Shown piece by piece: positions 10,773 to 22,023 of a stretch of 64,000 nt of DNA. Made by a program: the position numbers and the translations under genes. Position 1 is the first letter of the stretch, and each line of letters opens with the position of its first letter. The DNA is from Dactylorhiza incarnata (Eukaryota > Streptophyta > Magnoliopsida > Asparagales > Orchidaceae): NCBI GenBank assembly GCA_033032865.1, contig JAWHQI010000276.1, positions 1,860,001 through 1,924,000 of the forward strand, read 5' to 3'. The notes under the pieces were generated by a model. The model saw only the letters and a list, made by a program, of their open reading frames with translations. It ran no database searches and was not told the DNA's origin.

Positions 10773-12174
10773 TCAACCATGTGAACAGTTCTTCGACAAC
10801 GTCTTTGTAAATATTTCTGCGACATTTTCCTTACTCTGCACATGCTCAACAATATGAGACCCCTCCAACACCTTCTCCCAAATAAAATGGTATTGAAGCT
10901 CTATATGCTTGGTTCGCGCATGACAAACTGGATTGTTCACCAGTTTGAGGGCACTCTCATTGTCACCCCGAAGCATATTAGGACCATGCACCTCCCAATG
11001 AATGTCCACCACAAGCCTCCTAAGCCAGATGGCTTCCTGAGCTACCATAGCCGAAGCTTTGTATTCCACTTCCGTGGTAGAGACAGACACAGAATCCTGC
11101 TTCTTGCTGCACCATGATATAGCTGTAGAGCCTATCATAGAGACGTATCCAGAAGTTGATCTCCGATCATCTGAATCTCCTCCATAATCAACATCCATGT
11201 ATCCATTCAAGCAAAAGCCTGAGTCCTTCCCGTAGAAGAGACCCAAATCAGAGGTGGTCTTGACATACTTCAAATTGCTCCTCGCCGCCACTAGATGAGG
11301 CTTCCGTGGCTCTACCATATAATGACTCACCCGGCCAGCCGCACAAGCAATATCCAGCCTCGTAATTGTCAAATATATCAGACTTCCGACCAAAGCCCGG
11401 AAAACTACAGAATCCGAAATAACCTTCCCCTCATCACGTCGAAAATGAATACCATCCTCCAGTGGAGTAGAGCCGCTCTTCCCCCCTTCCATGCCAAATC
11501 GCTCCACAATTCGTTCTGCATACCCCTTTTTGGAAACAAGCATTCCACCCTCTTTCCTCTCCACTTCAACTCCAAGGAAATGGTGGAGCTCACTCAAATC
11601 CTTCATCTCAAATCTGATATCTAGCTCAGCACGAAGCCTGGCTACCTCCACTTCAAAATTCCTCGTGACGATCATATTGTCAACGTATAGCAGTACCAAG
11701 ACCTGAATCTCCCCTATCTTCTTTACGAATAAGTACGAGTCGGAATAAGAAGCAAAATATCCACAGAACTGGAGGTATTCTGCGATCTTCCCATACCACG
11801 CCCGAGGCGCCCACTTCAAGCCGTAAAGAGCCTTCTTAAGCTTGCACACATATCTTGGGTGTTCTTCGAAAACATAACCAGGTGGCTGATCCATGAAGAT
11901 ATCCTTGTCAATATCGTCATATAAGAAAGCATTATTCACGTCGAGTTGCCAAATCTTCCACCCTTGGCAAGATGCCAACGCAATCACCACCCGGAGCGAA
12001 GTCATCTTGGCAACGGGGCTGAACGCTTCATCATAATCCTCCCCATACTTTTGAGAGAAACCTAGAGCTACAAGGCGAGCCTTGTACCACTCAATACTTC
12101 CATCAGCTTTCTTCTTCAGTTTGAAAACCCACTTGCAAGTCACCAGAGTAACACCCTCAACCTTAGGCACCAAG
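10773..12174 (-). pseudogene. Reverse transcriptase/RNase H part of D1 pol, cut by E
   Basis: A 466-codon open frame covering copia reverse transcriptase and RNase H. In order: TCKWVFKLK, ARLVALGFSQ, EAFSPVAKMTS, WQLDVNNAFLY, PPGYV, KKALYGLKWAPRAWY, then the catalytic site, which reads YVDN instead of YVDD near 11680. RNase H follows (DVDYGGD, STSGYV, STTEVEY) and the end VAEIFTKTLSK. E inserted at 12175 removes the upstream start; integrase and gag are not found beyond E. The frame is strikingly intact, but the mutated catalytic Asp and missing 5' half make it dead. Confidence 0.85.
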
Positions 12175-13457
12175 TGTTGGACATGTATGTCACATCCCTT
12201 TGTTTGAGAATAACAAATCCTATATTGTATTTGATATTTCTTGTAGTGTGTTTATAGTGTGCAGGAACTATAGGTGCAATACTCCACAGGTAAAAGGCAG
12301 CATGGAATCAAACATTCTGAATGGAGCACTACCGCCAGCGCTAGAGGTTAACGTGGGAGCTAGCGCTACCGCCAGCGCTAGCGCTAACGCCAGGCGATAG
12401 CTCAAGATCATCTCAGCGGTTTTGTCTCTGCGGTTCCGTCTCAGCGGTTCCTTAACGCTACCGCCAGCGCTAGCGATACTGCAGGCGCTATCTCAAGTTC
12501 GTGCACAGAGCCACGCAGCCGACAGTTTCACAACCGCTCCACACGAACGATACCGCAGGCGCTAAGTACTACCGTAGGCGCTAGCTCTAAGGTCTATAAA
12601 TTGAAGCCAACTTCGATCATTTTGATCATCCATCCCAGAGAGGTTGCTTGTGCCACAATTCCAGTGTTGTTATGCTGCCGAAGATGGATCTCCCACAAAA
12701 AGCTTAAGGAGAATTCTGGAGGAGGACTACGTCACGCTACATCCGAAGGACGATCGCTTCTACCTTGCTTATGCTACAGCGATCCTTCATCCTCGACTCA
12801 AGAGATCTCATATAGGGAGTTTTATTATTGTTTTTCATTATTTCCATTCCATACTTTTTTTGTAACCGTTTAGAGAATTCGCCTTGTGTTGGCGACTAGG
12901 TCTGGATAGGACTTAGGGGGAAATTCGCCTTGTGTTGGCGACTAGGTCTAGGTGATTAGATCTAGGGGGTGCTCGAGGCCATATCCGGGGAAGGATTGGC
13001 TAGAGCGGCTTGAGGCCATATCCAGGGAAGGATTGGCTAAAGCCAATCGGTTTGTGGGGATACAAGTCGGTACAGAAAAGGAAAAGAAATTTACATCTGT
13101 ACGCCTCCGATTTCTAGCGATATAGAAATCAAATTTATGTAATCACTTTTTCATATAATATAATCACGTCTCTTTTATGTTTACTTGATTTCTATCACTT
13201 GGCGTAATCTCTATTATATTGTGTTCTAAGTTTTCAATTCTAAATCTAAATTATTTATTTCAATCTCTTTCATCATAAAACAGTTTAGTACTTATTTCTA
13301 AAAATTGCAAATCATAATTTTCTATTCATTTAGCTAAATTGTTATTTTACCTTCGCATATTATAAAACAATTTAGTAATTTTCTTAAAATTATAAAAAGA
13401 ATTTTTATTCCCTTATTCACCCCCCCCCCCCTCTTTAAGGCGCCGTAAGATCCAACA
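12175..13457 (+). repeat. 5' LTR of element E
   Basis: 1,283 bp, TGTTGGACATG to AGATCCAACA. U3 is dense in TAGCGC/GCGCTA words (12335-12590) and ends at TATAAATT (12595-12602). Downstream two repeats occur: 'attcgccttgtgttggcgac' at about 12878 and 12922, and 'gaggccatatcc' at about 12977 and 13012. A C-run (about 13421-13432) lies just before CTCTTTAAGGCGCCG near the 3' end. Confidence 0.9.
12595..12602 (+). promoter_or_regulatory. TATA box of the E 5' LTR
   Basis: GGTCTATAAATTGAAG directly follows the TAGCGC-rich cassette. The same sequence is kept in the 3' LTR at 20077-20084. Confidence 0.65.
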
Positions 13458-13459
13458 AG

Positions 13460-13471
13460 TGGTATCAGAGC
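13460..13471 (+). other. Primer-binding site of element E
   Basis: TGGTATCAGAGC, 2 bp after the 5' LTR end, complementary to initiator Met-tRNA. Confidence 0.9.
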
Positions 13472-13507
13472 GCAGGTTATTCCAAATCGGTTTAACAACC
13501 GGGAATA

Positions 13508-15043
13508 ATGGCGTCACATGATCTCGCTTCTACTAGTGGGGGAAACTTTCCTATAAATGAAAAATCTTTAGCACCACCTTTATTTGAAGGCAAAAATTAT
13601 AATGGGTGGAAATTTCTTATGGAAAAATTTCTTAAATCTTTGGATATTGAAGTATGGAATATTACTATTAAAATGCCCCCAAGTATTCTCAATAAAAATG
13701 AAATGTTTTTAAATGCCAAATCAATGAATAGTCTATATTGTGCATTAGATCAAAATATTTTCAAACTTATTTATACATTTCCTACTGCTTATGAACTTTG
13801 GAAATTTCTTTAGAATTCTTATAGTCTTCCTTCCACAGATGATGAACAAGAGGAATTCCTTATGGATCCAAGAGAAGAAATCGATGAGAACTTATTCTTG
13901 GAGGAAGAAGAATACAACATCACAATATTGGACTCATTTGTTGGCAACACATCAAGCAAAAGAAAAGACGGAAATACAACTATGGAAGAGGAATGCAAAA
14001 AAGATATCAAAGGAATCGTTGGTCCAAAATTTGCCTCATCCCATAGCAATGTAAGAAAATCTAATACTCCTCTTTTTGTAGCAAATTCTATTTCTACTTC
14101 TCGTATGCTTAAAATTGCTAAACGTAAAATTTTAAAGTTAAAAATTGCTAATTCCAAATTACGTTTAGAAAATAAATCTTTAAAAGCAAACGATAACGTA
14201 GAATCAAATATTGATGTGTTAAATTCTCTTTCATGCTCTTTAGTTAAAATTCATATTCCTTGTTTAGATTGCAATTTATTAAAAGAAAAATTCAAGGAAA
14301 TTGAAAAAGGGCTCTTAAATTCTAAAAGGCATAATGAAAAATTGATAATTGAAAATGATTCTTTATCTTGTAAGTTAATACAATTAAAATCTTTTGTTGA
14401 AAAATTTCAAATGTCATGTAATGAATTTCATCATAAGATTTTGAATAACAAGGATAAATTAGCTTACAAAATCATTTCTAAAAAGGACCATTTTCACACA
14501 TTAAATCAAAAGGACTTTAGTTTCAAAAAGAATTATGATCCTCATAAAATTCTTAAGAGTCACTATTATAAGTCTCAATATATTTTCAATCATGACTCAA
14601 ATTTAAAAACTCCTTTTCATGAACATCAAACTATAAATTATTATCCTTCATATTATAAGAGTATGTCTATAAGAAAGAGTGGAAATGAAAATCATCAAAA
14701 GAAGAATCAATCATTTAAAACATATTGTAACCCACTCTTTCAACAATCAGTTCTTAAGAAAGACAATCACTCTTATAAACTTTCAAAAAATCTCTATAAT
14801 AAAATTCATTATGATTATCAACATCAATCTATTTTGAAAAATAATTTGAATAAACATAAATCCCAAATGAATTATTTTTCAAATAAATATAATCATATAA
14901 AGATGTCACATAATCATAATATGAATTTAAATGATAAACAACCAATGTATGAATGGAGACCCATAAAGAAAAATGATGTATCATCTTTAATTGACAATGC
15001 CCATTCATCATTATCCTCCCAAAGGCCATCACGATGTATTTAG
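13508..15043 (+). pseudogene. gag-like gene of element E with one in-frame stop
   Basis: One frame of 511 codons broken only by TAG at 13811-13813. The N-terminal 100 residues are SIRE Gag (MASHDLASTSGGNF, PPLFEGKNYNGWKF, DIEVWN, AKSMNSLYCALD, ELWKFL). Immediately after ELWKFL comes the stop and then an acidic stretch (DDEQEEF, EEEEYN), so the central Gag block and first zinc knuckle seen in B are missing. The rest (from about 14060) is Lys/Asn/Ser/His-rich with coiled-coil-like segments and no CX2CX4HX4C knuckle. Just past the final TAG the frame reads VPKG, then GP and WIPK, matching the usual Gag C-terminal end. Confidence 0.75.
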
Positions 15044-16215
15044 GTACCCAAAGGAACCATCCCACATGGTCCCCTTTGGATTCCTAAAACTTTTATCATT
15101 TTGTATTTTCCAATTGCATGAAGTAGAAACAAATAAAAATGAAATATCACTACTCTACTTCATGATATGCTTATTGTCACTTTTCTTTTGTTTATTTATT
15201 TTTTTTTTTTTGAACAAACATGCTATGATCACTTTATATATCATGAAATATGACTTTCATATATTAAGGCTAATGTTTATCAAATCAAATTTGAATTAAA
15301 ATTGAACATTAAGTCATATATTTTTCAAAGTGATCTATCTCACATCTTTGATTGTACTTTATCCTTTTAAATCCTTTACCCTTAATTGTCTTGAATTATC
15401 ATTAGAAATTGAATTTTGAAATTTTTATCAAGACTATTGAAACTAATTTAAAGATTGGATTTAAATGGTTTATTAATGGGCTTAAACTAAAAATTAAAAT
15501 GCGCAACATTTTTTTTTATTCTATATTTGTTTGTTGCATATGAGAGACCTTATAATGAAGAACATTATCTAGAAAAATTGAAAACAAAAATTCATCTAAA
15601 CGCATGTTTAATCTTTCAAAAATGCGAGTTTACGATCAAAACTTCAAACATCCATATCTTTTGATCCGCTCGCCTGATTTTTGCGTTTAATATATTTTCG
15701 GAAAGAGCACAAAAGTCTCCATCCAACGGCAAACTAGGCTTGCTCCTCTGAGTTCTTTTGGTGTTGTCAACTTGCCTAATTTCAACTCTGTTTTAAAAGC
15801 TGTCTTAGTTTGCTTGATTTGGAAATTTCTGTGTTTATGGATTTTTCATCACATGTTATCCTTATTATAATTATTTCATATATTAATTTAGATATTATGT
15901 GTGTGATGTGTGTCACCAATGTTTGCATGTAATATAGACCTTAGAATCATCTTGTATCATTAAGATCAAATCAAAAGTTTAATCATTTTATTCTAGGTCT
16001 AAAGAAAATTAATTTGAAAACTTCTCATATTACATGCAACATAATCTCCATTAATCCTAAGTAATAACATTGCATTCAAACTCATCATCCTAGCATTGCC
16101 TCTTGGTCTATGCTTATATATTTATGCTAGGTATAACATTTACAATTTTATTAAAATATCATGATAACTATGTGATTTGAAATTATATAGAATATTAAAA
16201 TTCCTAAGAAATTTT

Positions 16216-16600
16216 TGCTAAGTCAATTCGTCGAGATGTCTCGTGAAGTTCCGATGAATCTCGACGAATCCAGACAGAAGCCAAATTTCTAGTTTAAAGA
16301 AGAAATTTCTGCGGCTAAGTCAATTCGTCGAGATGTCTCGTGAAGTTCTGACGAATATCGACGAACGCAGACAGAAGTCAAAAAGTCTGACTTGTGAAGG
16401 AAATTGTGCGGCTAAGTCAATTCGTCAAATGTTCTCGAGAACTCCCGACGAATTCCGAAGAATGAAAACAGAAGACAATTTTCAGGCTTTGGTCAGTATT
16501 TTTCAATGGCTAAGTCAATTCGTCGAATGTTCACGTGAAGTCTCGACGATGGCTAAGTCAATTCGTCGAATGTTCACGTGAAGTCTCGACGAATGACGGG
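16216..16600 (+). repeat. Tandem hairpin repeats in element E
   Basis: Five copies of a unit beginning 'gctaagtcaattcgtc' start at about 16217, 16313, 16411, 16509 and 16551. The first three spacings are about 97 bp and the fourth 42 bp. In copy 1, ATTCGTCGAG (16226-16235) is followed by its exact reverse complement CTCGACGAAT (16260-16269), so each unit can form a hairpin. Later copies diverge but keep the two arms. Confidence 0.85.
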
Positions 16601-18662
16601 CAGACGGATTTCAAATTTATGTTTCAACAAATTCATCATGCTTATCATATTTTAAAACACTATATATGTGATCTTTGTCTTTAATATGAATACATGATCA
16701 TCATTTTCTAGACTTAAAAATCAAACATGCTTATTCAAAAGAAATTCACCAGATCATATTGTCGTAAGTCTAGAAAGAATAGAAATCACATACATCATGA
16801 TGATATAACATATATTCTATGCAAAATTCTCTATAATCATAAATCATAATTCATGTTCTATCAAGAAATATCTCAAATCAATAATAAGAATTATGAATCT
16901 TATGATAAAAATATGAATATTGCTTTCTTTATATTAGTTGGTGCAAGGATATGCTTTGATATTGATTGCATGTATCTCACATATATATAGATTCTAGAAC
17001 CAACCTAGGAATAATAAAGATACATCAAACTTAATCATCATTCTATTATAGATCTATAATTTGAAATTCTATTTTGGAATACATGCAATTTCAATATTAA
17101 TCTTATGACATGACATTAAACCCAAAACTCATCATACTAGCATTGTCACTTATTGAATATTAGTAATTGTGCTAGTTATCTCATATCGTCATCTCATAAA
17201 AGTAGAAAAACTATGCGGCTTTATAACTCATCACAACAAACAAAACCCATAGTTTATATATCAACCCTTAGATTTAAAAGCATAGGTTGTCCAAAGATTA
17301 TTCACCTTTGACTTCATATCTCACAATAGCGGGGGCGTAGGGTTGTATGCATTAGATACCTAACCTCTAAGTCATGTCTTGTCCTTAACCGGGGAGGTTT
17401 CCAATGGGGCCTTGCGAGGCACTGGGGGGAAAGAGTGCTAGGTTGAACGTTCTCTTGTGTGTGCATATTGGATTAACACCCCAACCTACGGCATGCGTGC
17501 ATCTCCTCATGCCCATCCGTCACTTAGTACGGGGCTAGGGTGTAGACATTTAGTCGGGGTAGTCTTTAATCTTAGGACATACTTATATTACTCTTTGCAT
17601 GATCATTTTATTTACTTATCACTTAAATCATGCATATTTTGGGTTGTTTAATAAATAAATGTCCTCTTGTGTCTTCATAATTTAACTTTTCATGATTAAA
17701 TGTTTTTGAAAAACACAAGAATTTGAAAAAGCTAAAGTTTCATGCAAATTTGATCCACCTAGAGATCTCCAAAAATTCTGAAATTTCAGCATGGAACTAC
17801 TCTAAGGACACTTAATTAATATCAAAAATTAAAAATTTAAAATTCTCAAAAAATCACGTACTGTTTACCGCGCTATCACTAGCGCCGGCGCTAGCATGGG
17901 TTTGTGAATTTTCTGATTTTTAAAATTTCTAAATATCCTTAAAAATATGTTAGTCTATATGTAATAATTTGTTTTTGAATTTCTGACATTTATTATTTTC
18001 ATTTTATTTATATTATGAAAAATCAACTACAAAAGTTCAAAATTCAAAAATACAAAAATATTTTTTTTGTTATTTGTATTTTATTCATATTATGAAAAAT
18101 CTACTACAAAAATTCAAAATTCAAAAATTACAAAAATATATTTTTGTGATTTTCTATTTTTATTTGATTTAAAAAAATGATAAACAAAAAAAACTGTATG
18201 ATCTTTATTGCCAATATCAAGCATGTATGAATTCTATTATTTAGAATTATTTACAATGTTAAAACTTATTCCTTCAAATTACTATGAACATTGTTTTGCT
18301 TATCATGCTTTGATATATCTTTTTAAAGTGCATCAATTGTATTGCAAAATGTGTAGAATCAAGCTTAGCATGCCTCTAAGTATGAGTAAATGTTTTATGA
18401 TTGATAATGATGCATTTCACTCTCTTATTTTGGTAATCAACATGTGTGTCTAAATCTAAAAATGCTTGCTTGTGTATTGTATTTGTACAATGAATTAAAA
18501 CTTGCATAAGTTTATTGCCTACACTACAATTGAGTGCACTTATGAAATTTAGAAAAGTGGTTAAGTTAAAAATTTTTGGTTTGCAAAACAAGTGTATTCG
18601 GAGAATGTTGTCTCACAAATATGAACAAAAAAAATATATATATATAGACAAATATAACTCCA

Positions 18663-18723
18663 CCAAGCACTACTTGAACCTCCTGATAAGTCTTCATAAG
18701 CATTGTGAGGTTGAGCACCTTGG
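18663..18723 (+). other. Conserved hairpin in the 3' region of E
   Basis: CCAAG and AACCTC on the left pair with GAGGTT and CTTGG on the right around a loop containing CTGATAAGTCTTCATAAGC. Near-identical sequence occurs in F (46445-46505, and a diverged copy at 46621-46680) and in B (23930-23989, minus), in each case 0.7-1.1 kb before the 3' LTR. The role is unknown; an RNA element is the natural guess. Confidence 0.6.
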
Positions 18724-19414
18724 AAAGAATAGTAAAGTGTCTTGTGCAAACCTTAGTTATTACACAACTTTGTTAAAAAAAATTATTATGTGCATTAAAA
18801 GTGTGTGAAAGTAATTTACTTATGTTTTATTGTGCACTTTACTTTACATATGTCTTGTATTTTGTTGATTTAAATCAATTGTTAACATTGCCCAAAATAC
18901 ACTTACGTGCACATCATTATCTTTCATAACACTTTTTCTCATGAGTATTGGATTCTAATGCTTTATTTATACTACTCTTTATATAAAAATGCACTAGATA
19001 ACCTAGCATGATCTCTACAATGTTTTGGTATTTCTTGAACTTAGAATTAAGTAACATTGTAGTATAATCTCTCTTTGATATGTTCATTTCATGCTTGGTT
19101 TTTCTATGAAAAACTTTGAGATTTCAATCAGGTTAAAACATCTTTCAATTTTGAACTAAAACTCATATTTTTACTTATGCTTTTCATGCTTACAAAAAGA
19201 TGTTTATTATAATCTTCCGCTTGCTTACAACTCTTATATTTTTATTTGAAATCTCTTATATATGCTTACAACTCTTATCTTTATATTTGAAATCCCTTAT
19301 ATATGCTATGCTTAAACTCTTTATCATTTCATATATTACAAAAGCTCGATCATGATTTATAACTAGCCTAATGAATGTCTCCTTACTACCCTCACCCCAC
19401 CTTCTTTTGATAAT

Positions 19415-19675
19415 ACCAAAAGGGGGAGATTAATTGAAGAAATCTATATAGGAGAAATATAGATAAATAAGGGGAGACTAATTCATGAAATCTATCATTT
19501 GGGGGAGTAACACATAAATTGCATTTATGTAGGGGGAGAATTAAGATAGGGGGAGTATGCACATTATCATGCATATCATTTATAGTTGCACTTTTATCAT
19601 TCTTAATTATCTTATCAATAAACACTATTGTTGATTTCTTGCTTAGAGGATTTGTTATTATCAAAAGGGGGAGAT
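19415..19675 (+). promoter_or_regulatory. Polypurine tract and G-tract array of element E
   Basis: The tract beside the 3' LTR is TCAAAAGGGGGAGAT (about 19660-19675). Upstream lie at least five similar tracts: near 19419, 19470, 19501, 19532 and 19549. The first and last both follow CAAAA, so the array looks like copies of the functional tract. Confidence 0.75.
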
Positions 19676-20368
19676 TGTTGGACATGTGTGTCACATCCCT
19701 TTGTTTGAGAATAACAAATCCAATATTGTATTTGATATTGCTTGTAGTGTGTTTATAGTGTGCAGGAACTATAGGTGCAATACTCCACAGGTAGAAGGCA
19801 ACATGGAATCAAACATTCTGAATGGAGCACTACCGCCAGCGCTAGAGGTTAACGCGGGCGCTAGCGCTACTGCCAGCGCTAGCGCTAACACCAGGCGATA
19901 GCTCAAGATCATCTCAGCGGTTTTGTCTCAGCGGTTCCGTCTCAGCGGTTCCTTAACGTTACCGCCAGCGCTAGCGATATCGCAGGCGCTATCTCAAGTT
20001 CGTGCACAGAGCCACGCAGCCGACGGTTTCGCAACCGCTCCATATGAACGATACCGCAGGCGCTAGCTCCAAGGTCTATAAATTGAAGCCAACTTCGATC
20101 ATTTTGATCATCCATCCCAGAGAGGTTGCTTGTGCCACAATTCCAGTGCTGTTATGCTGCCGAAGATGGATCTCCCACAAAAAGCTTAAGGAGAATATTG
20201 GAGGAGGACTACGTCATGCTACATCCGAAGGATGATCGCTTCTACCTCACTTATGCTACAGCGATCCTTCATCCTCGACTCCAGAGATCTAATATAGGGA
20301 GTTTTATTATTGTTTTTCATTATTTCCATTCCATACTTTTTTTTAACCGTTTAGAGAATTCGCCTTGT
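19676..20368 (+). repeat. 3' LTR of element E, truncated
   Basis: Matches the first 690 or so bases of the 5' LTR closely, including the TATA box, up to 'gagaattcgccttgt', then changes abruptly to unrelated sequence at 20369. The right-hand part of U5 and the other half of D1 are missing, consistent with one deletion. Confidence 0.9.
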
Positions 20369-22018
20369 TACGTTAAAAACCTTCAACCTTAATTGAATGG
20401 AATATTATGAAGTGATGATAGATATATCGAGTTATTTTGGAGGGAAGGACAAATTATCATCACCTCGGGGAGTTCATGTTTCGCAAAGGGAACCCTGTAT
20501 TTTTCTGATAATTTATATAGTCTCTTCATTATATTTTAAACAGTTTCCATCTTTGGGGTCCAAGGCCTCATATTGCACCATTTAATTTCTGGAATTATTT
20601 TAAGAAGAAATGATAATTAATTTGAACTAAATTTAACTATTTTGGCTTTTATAGATGGTAAATCATTTTATAAAAAATTATAAAAAAATTATGTTTAAAA
20701 CCATTGTAAAATTCTACATTATTTTCAAATAATTAGGTAAAGAATATTGTTCAATTAATCTTTTAGCACACATCTTGAAGCAATCTACTGGCTGAGATGG
20801 AGCCAAAAAAAAATAGATTTGTGTCTCCACAATAGATCTGGGGTCGATCCTCTGTGGGGCTAATTATAATATCAGGGAAATTGGATCTCTAGAAAGAGAT
20901 CCAATGCCATATATACGCTGGCGGTGGCTAAAAATTTACGGGTTTCCTCCACTGCTAGTCGGCCACTTGATGTCTATTCTCACACATTTAGTGGGTTCAC
21001 TGGAGGCAGGCACTTCCCATGGAGGTGCTCTGACGACCTAGTGTCGTCAGTGATCTTCGGTAAAACTTAGCAGAGCCTATGGATAAATAGGCATTGCCAG
21101 AGCTCTACTCTCTAACAGTCACGACCTCTAGGCTCCCCAGCCTCCAGGCTCCTTCAAGAGGGTCGTTGAGCCCTCTATAAGCATGAGGATCTCCCTAGAA
21201 AGCCTGGAGACTCCAAGGGAGCCACTGTGTGTCGGTCACTGGAGACTCCAAGTTCAGGTGGGATTGCGACGGTCGGAGGCCACATGCAGATCATCAGAAA
21301 AACTAGGGGAGAGGGGAGGAGCAAGAAAACCACCTTAGGTGGGGCCCTCCTCAGAGGTCTGGGTTGGGGTGGCATCACCTGAATATGGTGGTGCTCGGGT
21401 CCTTCTCTCCAGTGCTTGCAAAGCTTCACTTGGATGGCGTGAGTTTCAAAAGTGGCGGGGGTAAGGAGTGGGGCTGAAGCATGGGGGGGGGGGGGGGGGG
21501 GTTAAAAAGGGGTAGACATTGCCTCCCTCTCACTTTCTCTATCTTGGTTATGTTAACCGCCAGTGACCATGGTTTGGTGGAGGAGGAAGGTGGCAGTTCT
21601 TGAGTGGAGGCCTGTATTTGTTGGTTAGGGAGGCAAGAGTTATGTTAGGGATTTGGTTGCGATTTAGGCTAACCTTGGTTTAGGTTGGGTTAGGATAATG
21701 GTTTAAGTAAGGGGTTAATGGACCTTATTGGTTCCAATTGAATCCATTAACCCATACCAGCATCCTAGTGATGCGTAATCCCGATACACTATTACAAGTG
21801 AGAGTGAGACTACGGTCTGAAAGACAGTGAACCGGCCATTGTCAAGTAATAATAAAATTGGAATGAATCCATGACTATCGATTGTCACGTGGAACACGGC
21901 GAGTTGGATTGATCGCTTAAGGAGAGAATTGAGATTTACATCTCATAAGTCAGGGTGTAATGGGGTTTTTTGGTTTTGGATTAACACTAAATCGAGAAAA
22001 GGAAACTGCAACTATGCA
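20369..22018. other. Unassigned non-coding region
   Basis: I see no gene here. It contains a perfect short inverted repeat (20881-20904), CCTCCAG/CTGGAG repeats around 21130-21250, and a run of 19 G's at 21483-21501 that resembles the G-run in LTR ends of this window. Short open frames have no recognisable protein motif. It is the target DNA into which B inserted and may belong to the same old element as 32905-36070. Confidence 0.5.
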
Positions 22019-22023
22019 GGTCG

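Larger units (their letters stand above)
2725..12174 (-). mobile_element. Element D1: Ty1/copia retrotransposon, 3' half, interrupted by C and E
   Basis: On the minus strand the remaining part is pol (12174-10773), polypurine tract (10751-10729) and a 3' LTR (10728 to 2725) split by element C. The LTR matches those of D2, which gives its boundaries. E is inserted in pol at 12175, and the sequence after E (from 20369) is not D, so gag, integrase and the 5' LTR were lost in a later deletion that also removed the end of E. Confidence 0.85.
15044..19399 (+). other. Non-coding internal region of element E
   Basis: About 4.3 kb of mainly AT-rich DNA with no gag-pol homology seen. It holds a CpG-rich hairpin repeat array (16216-16600), a GC-rich island (17325-17570), and a stretch (about 17740-19000) whose order and sequence match the 3' non-coding region of F (45430-46900). 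Short open frames here lack recognisable domains. The length suggests sequence kept for packaging or reverse transcription, or a lost accessory gene; neither is shown. Confidence 0.6.
12175..20368 (+). mobile_element. Element E: pol-less SIRE-related retrotransposon
   Basis: The 5' LTR (12175-13457), PBS, gag-like frame, 4.3 kb of AT-rich non-coding DNA, G-tract array, PPT and a truncated 3' LTR (19676-20368) lie in order on the plus strand. No protease, integrase or reverse transcriptase was found. Its LTR and 3' non-coding region resemble those of element F, which has pol, so F-type proteins could have mobilised it. It is inserted in D1 pol. The 3' LTR stops at a junction with unrelated DNA, so no target duplication can be checked. 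Confidence 0.85.

Noticed and set aside
11295..11706. Plus-strand frames inside D1 pol, and similar ones at 52198-52844
   Set aside because: They lie opposite strong transcriptase/RNase H coding and have no motifs of their own.
16216..16600. CRISPR-like array from the regular 97-bp spacing
   Set aside because: Plant nuclear context, diverged repeat units and spacers that are themselves repeated; it is a minisatellite in a retrotransposon.
21175..21429. 84-codon Pro-rich minus-strand frame as a possible host gene
   Set aside because: No recognisable domain, GC-rich local composition makes open frames likely, and no splice or promoter context.
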